Under the pieces are notes generated by a model. The model saw only the letters and a program-made list of their open reading frames with translations, was not told where the DNA came from and did not search any database. Shown here in pieces: positions 34,860 through 44,129 of a DNA stretch of 64,000 nt (positions are counted from its first letter, which is position 1; the number at the start of each line of letters is the position of its first letter). The stretch is from Symbiodinium natans (taxonomy: Eukaryota > Sar > Dinophyceae > Suessiales > Symbiodiniaceae), in assembly GCA_905221605.1 (NCBI GenBank), contig CAJNDS010002632.1:251169-315168 (forward strand). The letters are read 5' to 3'. The position numbers and the translations under genes are program-made.

Positions 34860-35060
34860 GCGTGCGTGGGTGCGTGCGTACTTGCGTTCGTGCGTGCGTG
34901 CCTGCGTGCGCGCGCGTGTGTGCATGTGCGTGTGCACGGGACGGGGGCCCGGACTTCACAGGGCGCAATGCACGTGCGCGTGCGTATGTGCGCGTGCGTA
35001 TGTGCGTGCGCGCGCGGGTGGGCATGTAGGTGTGCGTATGTGCGTGCGCGTGAGCGCGGC
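34860..35060 (+). repeat. GTGCG-rich microsatellite with Z-DNA potential
   Basis: Alternating purine-pyrimidine sequence (GTGCGTGCGT, CGCGCGTGTG) runs in two blocks with about 60 bp of other sequence between. Long frames on both strands here are by-products of the repeat. Confidence 0.85.
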
Positions 35061-35073
35061 GGGGGCACCCACA

Positions 35074-35116
35074 CAGGCCTCCGAGGAATTTCACATGCTC
35101 ACACTCTGCGTGCAAG
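35074..35116 (-). pseudogene. 43-bp SWIM-finger fragment of the transposase
   Basis: These 43 bp match 37,356-37,398 in the SWIM exon of the transposase with three mismatches. They still code HAECEHVKF on the minus strand, the second half of the SWIM zinc motif. The sequence to either side is unrelated. It is a detached fragment of the transposase 3' exon or the remains of another copy. Confidence 0.6.
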
Positions 35117-35124
35117 CCACTCTT

Positions 35125-35455
35125 TTTCAGGGAGGTGCTCTGTCCGACCTCTCACCCGCTCATCTTTCGCGAGGTGCTCTGTTCGACCTCGCTTTCCGCT
35201 TGGAAACACTGTATTTGCTGTACCTTCCCGGAGCGATGAGCTCACCAGACTTTAAATTCGGAGGTGCTCTGTTCGACCTCTCTCACCCGCGACTTTGGAA
35301 ACCACTGTTATCGCTGCTACTGTACAGTCCCCAAAGTGGCGAGCTCAGCAGACTTTTAAATTCGGAGATGCTTTGTTCGACCTCTCTCACTCGCGACTCT
35401 GAGAACCACTGTTATCGCTGCTACACAGTCCCCAAAGCGGCGGCGAACTCAGAAC
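35125..35455 (+). repeat. 107-bp tandem repeat, about three copies
   Basis: Units with GGTGCTCTGTTCGACCTC, an ACTGTTATCGCTGCTAC block and TTTAAATTCGGA recur; two full junctions at about 35,250 and 35,357 give a 107-bp period. The first copy is more diverged. Confidence 0.75.
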
Positions 35456-35639
35456 TGTCCCATAACTACTTCTGGTCCACCGAGTTCTCACACAGCCAAC
35501 GTGGAAAGGTGCTCGGTTCGCATCTCCGCATGGGACTAGAATAGAAAAGCTCGAATGACGGAGCCCTTCAACTTCGGTCGCCATGTACATTCTGTTCCGC
35601 TCTTGTTCTATGACCCCCGGGACACACTGTAAACCCCCC

Positions 35640-37280
35640 CCTTTCCCCGCCCCAAACGTGGTGCTGCATGTTTGTACTGCGTGTCCTCGTACGCAGGCAT
35701 GCCCACCCCGGGACCGCTCAAACACTGCTCAAAGCAAAACCAAGGAGTTGAGACCTTCTTTTTGTTTTTTACAAAGCATCACATGGGTCAGCACTCACGC
35801 CCTTTTGGGGATCCACACGTGCGTGGACAGCTTGGGTCAGAAAGGCCAGGGCACGGTGCGTGGACCAGGCACAAAGCTTTGCAGCAGGGGAAGGACAGCT
35901 TTGGGCCACAGCCCTGCCTGCACGATGTGCGGGCTGGTCAGGGCGGGGTTGGGGGGGGGGAGGGGGTGTGACTGTTTCACCTCAGGGGTTCACCCCCCCA
36001 AACCGCTCAAACACTGCGCAAAGCGAACTTGCGACAGTGCTGCTGGCGCGTTACAGGAGGGGGGGTTGGGGGGGCGCAGCTCCCCCCCCGTTTGCGCCAA
36101 GACCGCCCGAACCCTGTTGTCAAAGCACCCTTTCGCAGAATGTCGGGCACGCCTGCGTGCGTTATGGGGTAAGGTTCGGAGGGGCGGGGGGGCCGCCGCT
36201 GTTGCGCCTCGCGAAGCGCTCAAACACTGCGCCAAGCGAACTGGCGACAGTGCTGCTGGCGCGTTACAGGGGGGGGGTTTGGGGGGGGCGCAGCCCCCCC
36301 CGTTTGCACCAAGACCGCGTGAACCCTGTTGTCAAAGCACTCTTTGCAGAATGTCGGGCACGCCCGCGTGCGTTATGGGGAAGGTTCGGGGGGGGGGGGT
36401 GAGGGAGCGCGGTTCGGCCGAAGTTTGCACCAATTACACGCCAGACATGCCAACCCAAGACCACCAACAAACACCGCTCAGAGCAGAGTGCCGCGGGAGC
36501 CGTTTCACCCCCCAAACTGCTCGACCGCTGCGCAACCAAAGACCGCCCACTTACAACTCTCAAAGAGTTAAGACCTTCTCTTTTTTTTACAAAGCATCAC
36601 ATTCGTCTCACACCCTTTTGGGGACCTCCACACGTGCGTGGACTGCTTGGGTTGGATCAGAGCAGAGAGGCCAGGGCCACGGAAAAGGGGCCGGCTGCGT
36701 GGACCAGGCACAAATCTTTTGCAGCAGCTTTGATCAGGTCAAGGCAGAGGGCAGTTTTTGGGCCATAGCCCTGCCCAATACGCGCAGACAGCTTGGACGG
36801 GCCGTGCCCCTTCCCCATATAGGGCGCTTGGAGTGGTGTCTGCGCGGTCTTGGCGCAAGCGCCCCCCGCAGACCTCGCCTGATAACGTGCCAGCGTTGAA
36901 ACACACGTCCGCCGCGCTGCTGGTGTGGCGGGGGGGGGGGGGCTGGACATGCCACGCAGGCAAATTCAGCGTGAGCCCCACTCCACCGCAGATTTTTGGG
37001 GCCCGTTTCACCAAGGGCCAATCAAACACTGCGCAAAGCAACTGCCGACAGTGCTGGCTTGCGGACGTGTGCTTCGACGCTGGCGCGTTACAGGGCGCCC
37101 CCGGTTGCACCACGCAGACCGCGCAGACGCGGGGAGGCCCCCCCTTCCCCGCCCCCAGTTTGCGCCAAGAACGCGCGCACCTCTCGGGCACACCCGCCCC
37201 CGCCCTTGCTAACATGTGCGCTAACTTGCAGACACGTTTCAACACTGGCGCGTGTTCTGGGGGTGGGGCTCCAACTTTCG
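35640..37280 (+). repeat. Nested tandem repeats 3' of the transposase gene
   Basis: Two levels of repetition are visible. Units of about 210 bp carrying CGACAGTGCTGCTGGCGCG followed by a G-run and GAATGTCGGGCACGCC occur at about 36,005-36,195 and 36,217-36,405. A larger direct repeat of about 200 bp (starting ACAAAGCATCACAT) lies at about 35,772 and 36,588, an 815-bp spacing. A third diverged unit is near 37,020. A 438-codon plus-strand frame (35,583-36,899) crosses these repeats; it has no recognisable domain and I do not call it a gene. Confidence 0.65.
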
Positions 37281-37283
37281 AGC

Positions 37284-40174
37284 TTACCGCCTTTGCTTTC
37301 TCTTGCGACCACGCGCCCTGATGACTGGCACGTTATTCAAATTGGGAGAGCCGCGCAGGCCTCCGACGAATTTCACGTGCTCGCACTCTGCGTGCAAGGC
37401 ATGATGCACGCAGGTGCAGACCCGGTACCGGCAGTCGCCTGCTTGGCCGCGGGGCCAATAGGCAGTCACCCAGTGGCCCTCAGAGACCACCACGTGACCG
37501 ACGAAGCACTTCTTCAGGACGATGCGGTTTAGCTGATGCCCTCCGCCACTCTTCGCGATGAGGATGCCTGCCTCGACCAGCAGTGTGGTGAGGTCATCCC
37601 CATCCTTGTACAACATCGCGCACAGCAACCTTGCCAGCTCCTGCGATACCACACATGGGCCCCCCCAAAACCAACGCACGCTGTTTTGAATGCCTTGGAC
37701 TCTCGCCCCCCGCCTTGTCAACAGGCCCTGTGGGCGAGGCCATCACCCAAAAGGTGGTATACTCCGACTCCTCTGTGTTTGGACCTCGCGGCGTGCCGGT
37801 GCCTGCAACCAGAGTCGTGTCAACTTTGCCTGCGCTTTATCTAACAACGACACTCATGCGCTTGCGCCCAAGTCGCAGATGTGGAACTTCACGTAGTTCC
37901 CAGTGTCGCGTTGCCTCCAGTAGTCCACTGCAGGGGAACGACCTTGCGAACGAAGCGCTGCGCTGTTGAGCAAGTAGTCATTCTCTGCTACCGGGAAATT
38001 TGTCATCTTCATCGGCTTACCCCAATCGAAGATGCCGCGCCACTTCTTGTAGAGGTGCTGCATGCCTTGCATGGCCGAGAGAAGGCCATCCTTGGTGCGA
38101 CACTTCAGCTCAGCTTCCCATGATCCATGGCGCGCCTCGAGTGGGTTGGTCCCCCCGCCAGCACCGGGACATGTGCCGAAGACTCCAACCCAAAAGCTTG
38201 GCAGCCAGAGCCGCTGCGCTCCCCGCGCCGGGGCCTGCACGGTCTTGTAGATATGGCGCAAGTCGGCGACCGTGCACTGCGTGAAGAACTCCCTCTGCAG
38301 GTACGAAGCTACCTCTGCCGGCATGTTCTCGAATACCACCTGCCAGATCGCATCCGCGAGCTGCAACGTTGGCAGGCACCTGCATGGTTGGACTCTGCAC
38401 GATTCGTGTATGGCTATACTCCGCTATAGCACATCAGTTCTTCGTTAGGTCTAGCTCTGTCTCCTTTGCAACCCAAGCCCCGCCTGGTCAAGTCTGACAC
38501 CTCTGACACCTCTGTCACGGTTGCGTCGCGCTTCTGCCTGCCGCGTTTCTTCGGGCCTTCCTGTTTGGGCAACTTGGCCGGGAGCGTCTTCAGCAACGAC
38601 TTCTTGTAGTGAAAGTAATCTCCCGCCAAACGGGCGCCTGGAAAGACGGCCCGCCGTGCTGCGGCGATTCCCGGCGCGTAATCTGCGTGCACATGCAGCA
38701 GCTGTGACTTCAGGTTGAAACCGCCGACTTCCTGACACAACCAGCACAAGTCCTCGAAGCAGGCACACACATTCTTTTCCTTCTCACTGTGAACCAAGGC
38801 TTGCATGACTGGCTGCGCTGTGCAGGTGTGCGCCACGTAGGACTGCCGTCGCCCCCGCAACATGCCGGAACTGGTGTTTGTAAGGCGCGCACTGCTAGTG
38901 GCAAAGCACGCGGTGATCACGCCGTAGTTGTTGGCAATCGCCCCCATCTTCATATCGACTATGAGACGAAGACGGTGGTTTGCAGCATCACACAAGCGTT
39001 GCAGCATGCCTGAGCAGGTGATGGGCACGTACACCCTGTCAGCCTCCACCACGACACCGTTCGGCGACTTCAGGACCAAAAGACGCGACAGATCTTCTGC
39101 ACTGCCGATCTTGTCGGGCAGGTTCGCCTCCCATTTCCTCACCTCCTCAAGAAATGATTCGATCGGTACTGCTGCAACGCTTGACGTCTGCCCCTGCTTC
39201 TGCCGCAGACGCCGAACTAGGTTGTGTAGCTGCAAAGGCTCACAGGCGAACTCTAGATTGGAAAGCTCCAGCGCTGCCCGGAGACCCCTGCTTGTGATGG
39301 TGGCCTTGGATTCCAGAACCTCGTTCACGACCTTCTGCACATCTGCCGGTAGCAGCCGACCACCTTGCGCGACGACCTTTGTCCCATGTTGGCCACGATA
39401 GTGGACCACTGCTTTCCCCTCCGCGGGGCCTTCAATGCAGATGGTCACCCGCGCCCGCAAACTGCATTTCGGCTTGCACTCGGAGCATGAGCCCCACAGC
39501 TTGTACTCCGCGCAGTTTTTTCCAGTGACGAGTCGCTTCGTGTTGAAAACCACATTGCAAGGGGGCTTTGCCTTCAGGCACTCCTTCCTTGCCACGGCAG
39601 TGGCGTCACTCAACGTCCGCGGGATCTCCTCGAGAAGGCACGCGCGAGCTTCCTTGTACGTATCCTTCTCCACTGCGTCCGACGGCGCCTTGTCGACCTG
39701 GCGACTGCTCGGCTCCCCCTCTGCTGGTGGGGTCGCCTCGCCTTGCTCCGCTCTGCCTGCCGTCGAGCTGAATAATGGCTCCGCCACGCTGTGCGACGTC
39801 TGCAGCTTCCTGCGCGCTGTCTGCTGCACCAATGTTTGGGACTGCTTCTGCACAGAGATTGCCGCCGCGGTCTCCTCCAGAAACCCCTCGAAGAAGTGCA
39901 ACGGGATGGCCCATTTGCGGACGGCATCCTGCGCCCCACTTGACAAAGTCCTCCAGCCGTACTTCACAAAGGCGGGCCACGCTCCGGGGCGCAGCCGTAC
40001 AACTCCAAGACCGTGACGCTCCAGATGCTGGAAAGCTGTCAGCAAATTGTTGTACGAGCTTTCTCGTTGCTGCGGATCATCGGAATACACGTGGCGAAAC
40101 AGTGGAACTGTGCGTCCGGCAACATCTGCATAGATCACAGCGCCTGGCGTCGCACGTAGAAGCTTCACGGCCAC
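37284..40174 (-). CDS. MULE-type DDE transposase with SWIM finger, copy A
   Basis: Numbering for exon 5 starts at 40,174. A WRKY/GCM1-like zinc cluster uses C230, C233 or C237, H258 and H263 (GSCSECKPKC to HYRGQHG; 39,487-39,386). The first Asp is D407 in RLRLIVDMKMGAI (38,956). The second is D498 in HADYAPGIAAARRAVFPGAR (38,683), followed by GDYFHYKKSLLK in the place of the MULE C/FH motif. The third acidic residue is in exon 6: GGGTNPLEARH (E at 38,138-38,136), matching the MULE T-N-N-x-x-E-x-x-H block. The SWIM finger CTCVHHALHAECEH lies at 37,418-37,377. This is the standard MULE layout, which cuts DNA at terminal inverted repeats. A basic stretch (PKKRGRQKRD) may be a nuclear signal. No lesion is seen in this part of copy A. 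Confidence 0.8.
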
Positions 40175-43100
40175 CTCGGCTTGACGACATGCTGTGCAGC
40201 CTTACGGCACCCTCCTGCTGCAAGCTCTTCTCTTGCAAGGTCTTTGCACACATAATATGCTGACAAGGCACCTCCTGCATCCAAGAAACACTCTCCTTGA
40301 AAGGCCCCACAGACTTTCGCACGCCTGCCCCTTCTCTGACTCTCCAGCTGCCGCGACTGATGTCCACATCCAACATATTAAAGCCGCGAGCAAGCCGTCT
40401 GTATGTCCATTCCAAGGCTAGCTTGGTGGCGTGAGGCGAGATTTGCCGCTGCGCAATGTCGAAGGGGCGCTGCTCCACCATGGCCCCAATGGCTTCCTCG
40501 AACAAAGTTGTCAAAAGACCTTACAAGCAGCGCAAGACATGCCGTGCACACCCTCTGCTCAGTTCACACACACCCCCCCCCCCCCGGCTTTAACAGGCTC
40601 CAGACCGGCCTTCATGCGTCCAGAAGTACGAAAGCTTCTCGAACATGCTGTTGAGTGTGCCGCCGTCCGCATAGTAGGCGTTTTGCGAGGCCTCATGCAT
40701 GGCCCCACGGGCCTCCATCAGCGCGGCTTTCCCAGCCGTGCTCTGACTCCACACAAGCTCCCTTCCATGTAGAGGCACCTTGTGGCCGACGTGTTGGATG
40801 AGGTTCTGAAACAGACCCGCCATGAAGTCCACGAACTTGTCCCGTAGCCCCGTAGGGTACGTCAGCTGACTGCCCCGTCGACCCGCAGAAAACACACAGC
40901 CTTATGTTGCCAGCGCCATGCCCTAGACTCTAACTCGACTCTGAAGAACCGCTAAATCACTCACTTGCACGGCCGCTACTTGTGAAAGCCATGTCCGTGA
41001 CGAGTTGCGGTTAGCCAGCCCGATTTTGTGGCGAGCTTCGCTCGGCGCCCACCAAGTGCTCAGGACAGAAGGTTGTTGCAGTAGCACCATGCCAATGTTT
41101 GTTGACTCGAAGTGCACTCCGCAGTCCACCTTCTCCTCGTGCCCCGCTAGTTTGCGTGCTTTGACAGGCCTAGCCAACACGTCTGCCTGTGTGTCCCAGT
41201 CGTACCGGCCCCCGTGCGCAGCCTCCAGCAGTCGCGTTAATACAATGTGGGTCTCCTTCGTGAATTTCCCAGACTTCGCATACTCTGGACAAAGGAAAGC
41301 CGAGCCTTCTGGACCCACAAGTAACGCGTGCCCGTCGCCTTGTTGAAGTCGTGCATTGAAGGCTGCATGTGTGGACTCAGTAATGAGATGATGCTCCATC
41401 TCCACAGGACCCGCCAGCCATTGACTTGTCTTCTCTTCTGCCTCAGCTGAGCTACTTTCCTCTGCACTAAACGCGCTATACGGGCCCTCACTGTCACACT
41501 ACTCACTCGTGGCACCCAGGCATTCTTCATGTTATGTGTAGGCCCCCTGCAACAGCTCGCTTGAACGCCTCCCGCACGGTCTTCATGACAGGCGACTTGC
41601 CGGTTCCGATGTCCGTCACGACCTGCGCCCAGTACCTATGTGCCAGGGTGTAGTCGGACCACTCCACGCACAACTGCCGATGCAACAGCGATGACGCAAA
41701 AGCTTTGAAGGTTTCCAAGAGCATTGTCGAGGACAGGGCCACAACGCGGGCGAACGCTTCCATGTACACTGCAAGCCGGTAGTCCGTAAGCCACCACAGC
41801 GGCGTGAAAACATCGACCTCTTCTGCGGCGGTGAGGTGTTCTGCTCGAACCGCCTTTAGTCCGGCCTGCAGACGCGTGAGACACTGCTCAAAGGTGAGCT
41901 TTGCCACATAAGTGCTACAGGCGGGGGTGTCGCGCAGAGCTTCAGCTACCGACTGCTCGCACACGGAGTTCATGAAGGCGACTACATCCTGCTCGAAGGC
42001 TCGTTCCGCATCTTCGAACCCTGCATCTGGAACGCTTCTTAGACACTCCATAGGGCTGACGGCCTGCGGCACTAAGCCATCCACGCTTGCAGCTCCACGT
42101 GGGCGACCCAGCCCGGCAGCCTCGTCGACACCCTGCGCCTGCCCTGTTGACGAAGGACTTTGCGATTGCACCTTCTCACATGACAGATATGTCGGTGTTG
42201 CGGCGGCCTCCTTGTCTATCGTGCCTCCGAGATGTTCCGGCGATGTGTCTGCTGCCGTGGAGGCGTCCAGACGCGTGGCCACCGACTGCTCTGGCAGATC
42301 TGTCGTGACCTTCTGGAGCAACATGTAGTACAGCTCGCCGCTTGCGGCGCCCGCTGCCAAGTCCGCCACTGAGTCAGCCACAACATCCGCGACAGTCGTG
42401 TCGTTGAAGACCCGCCGATGCCCTTCTGGGTCGTAAGCGACAGCATAATAGTGACCCCCGTTTGGCGTTGCGCCTATGTGATGTACCGTGGCCACTACGT
42501 GGTAGACGTGTCCCTGGACCTGGACGATCTCGGCAAAGTTGACCTGGGTTTTGTCTTTGTGTTGGATGAAGCGCCCGTCACTGACCGCGGTGCGCCAGCG
42601 CTTCACGGCTGCAACAAGGACTGTTGGAGGCTGTCGAATTTTCAGCTGTCTCAACGGCAGGCGACAGGATTCGCAAGAAGGACACTGCCACGCTCGGTCA
42701 CAGTACTTCACATCCTCTGGGGCAAGCGTGGACCGAAAGTAGTTGTCGACTACCCCTTGCATGTCACTGACACCGCCCGGCAGCTCCATTTGCATCTCTG
42801 ACATAGCCGTTGCTGACCCTTGCGCAAACGTCCCTCCACAGTCTTGGCAGCGAAGCTGAAATTGCTCCACGCCTGCAGTTTGCGCAGTCAGCCCCGCCTG
42901 CTCGCTCACGGCGTGCAGAAACTCGAGGCTATCCTCCTGCTCTCCGTGATACTACTTCTGTAAAATTGTCTCAGGGTTCACTATGGAGGAGCACTGCAGC
43001 CGATGCAACAGAGCCAGGAGATCCACGGCAACCTCACCGTCTAAGCGCCTGAGCATGCGTCGCCAAGGCGTCACGGTGTAGAGCGCCTGCAGGGCTGCAT

Positions 43101-43614
43101 TGATGAAGCAGCTGTTGCCTGCGTTCACCAGTCCCCCACGCTGAGCCCCGCATTCCACTGCGTCGTCGGGAGGACAAAAACCAACCCACGTCGTTGGACC
43201 TGGGATGCGCTTGAACTGCACCGGCTCTGGCAGACGACGCAGTTCGATGAGTGGCCAGAGATGCGTTTGCCTGTACGGCAGCGCATCCACGGCAACGCCG
43301 TGTTCACCTTGGTAATCTCGGAACTCCTCCAAGCTCCCTGCGACGAAGGATTGTCCGAAGCGACCCCACGCATGGACCCAGCCATCGACACCCAGCCAAG
43401 CACCGCCCGGTGTGCATGCTAGATGCCGCACCTCCATCGTTTTCTCCTTTCGTAGAACCTGCTGCAGGATCTCACGTTTTTGAAACAGCAGAATTCGCTC
43501 ACCTGGACTCGGGTCCGTGTCTCCGATGGGGTGCTTTCTGGGCAGCGCCTTTGCCGCGTCGATGAGCGGCTGCCCCTGCTCTTGCTCTGACGATACGAGC
43601 GGGGGGCACGACAT
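37284..43614 (-). CDS. USP-ATPase-MULE transposase fusion (copy A, one nonsense codon)
   Basis: Proposed as one eight-exon minus-strand gene: 43,614-41,554; 41,498-40,965; 40,865-40,610; 40,519-40,206; 40,174-38,420; 38,360-37,862; 37,829-37,672; 37,640-37,284. These sum to 5,934 nt, exactly 1,978 codons, with every phase matching. Most introns begin GT and end AG (for example GTGAGT at 40,964 and GTATAG at 38,419); two would use GC donors. The order is USP protease, DUF3987-like ATPase, WRKY/GCM1-type zinc cluster, DDE core and SWIM finger. The protein would cut and rejoin element DNA in the nucleus and could remove ubiquitin from a partner. In this copy Trp229 of the open frame is TAG (42,954-42,952), truncating the USP. 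The model of one transcript is inference; separate genes are possible. Domains are described in the next entries. Confidence 0.5.
40206..41780 (-). CDS. DUF3987-like P-loop ATPase/helicase region, copy A
   Basis: It starts in the C-terminal part of the USP frame. LSSTMLLETFKAFASSLLHR leads to a Walker-A-like DIGTGKSPVMKTV (about residues 676-688). Exon 2 has an acidic PEGSAFL (Walker-B-like), a GGRYDWDT block and STNIGMVLLQQPSVLSTWW followed by EARHKIGLANR. The QQP and the basic tail resemble the DUF3987 family as I remember it in algal and phage proteins. Exons 3 and 4 (KFVDFMAGLFQNLIQ; FEKLSYFWTHEG; ISPHATKLALEWTYRRLARG) fit the helical C-terminal part. DUF3987 proteins are thought to be helicase-like ATPases; the role here is unknown. 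A transposon-borne ATPase could help strand separation or target choice. The family call needs a profile search. Confidence 0.5.
41554..43614 (-). CDS. USP (C19) deubiquitinase domain, copy A, interrupted
   Basis: Numbering is from the open frame starting at 43,638 (TTG); the first ATG is residue 9 at 43,614. Copy A is read together with intact copy B. The Cys box NAGNSCFINAALQAL has catalytic Cys177 and Asn172, and the QQD-like box is EQEDSLEFL. Zinc-ribbon pairs are CQDC (264/267) and CPSC (319/322). The His box GGHYYAVAYD has His396, followed by FND (412/413) in the third-residue position. All catalytic elements are present, so the fold should be active where intact. Here TGG229 is TAG, between the Cys box and the QQD-like box, leaving 228 residues. 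The frame resumes after the stop and is conserved to 41,527, which suggests a recent lesion. Residues beyond about 610 belong to the ATPase. Confidence 0.8.
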
Positions 43615-44129
43615 GTCACGGAAGCCTCTGCGCAACAAGTGTCTTCACAACACACACCTACAAACAGCGGCGGCTGAATGCAACACTGAAATGATTGCGC
43701 ATGTGCGCAAGACGGACGCATCCACGTCTGCGGCTCACTGCAATTTAGCCCCCGACGCTGGCCGTCGGCATGACCACGTTCCAGCCATCAGCGCTCCTGC
43801 AGGCCATCTTGCATTTTCAATGTCTCGCCCTCCCCCCCCCCCCCCCGCCCCACAACAGGTCTCGTGCGCTCGGTTGACCCGAGCACGCGCCAGACAGGCC
43901 ACCCTTGAGGACCCCCTGTCCCCTCTTGCCCTCGTCCCCTTTTGGTGTTTGTTGGGATGTAATCAGAACTTGTAAACTGTGTAAAAGCACCTGCGTGTGG
44001 TCAAGAAGCCTTGCCTCCCTAATTTAGTTGGGTCGGGATGTGATCATGTGTCAATGCAGCCAAGGAGCCTTCCGTTTCCCGTTATAGGATTACCCCTTTA
44101 TTTTGGTGTTCCATAAACTCCTTCGGACA

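Noticed and set aside
34870-35544. 224-codon plus-strand ORF
   Set aside because: Its first third is translated GTGCG microsatellite and the rest is the 107-bp tandem repeat.
35583-36899. 438-codon plus-strand ORF
   Set aside because: It runs through nested 210-bp and 815-bp repeats and G/C homopolymers, has no recognisable domain, and shifts in such runs would break it. It is more likely an accident of GC-rich repeats.
39435-40016. 193-codon plus-strand ORF opposite the transposase
   Set aside because: It is antisense to a well-supported MULE exon, and its composition is that of a GC-rich shadow frame. The same applies to 43,517-43,975, 38,928-39,401 and their copies in B.
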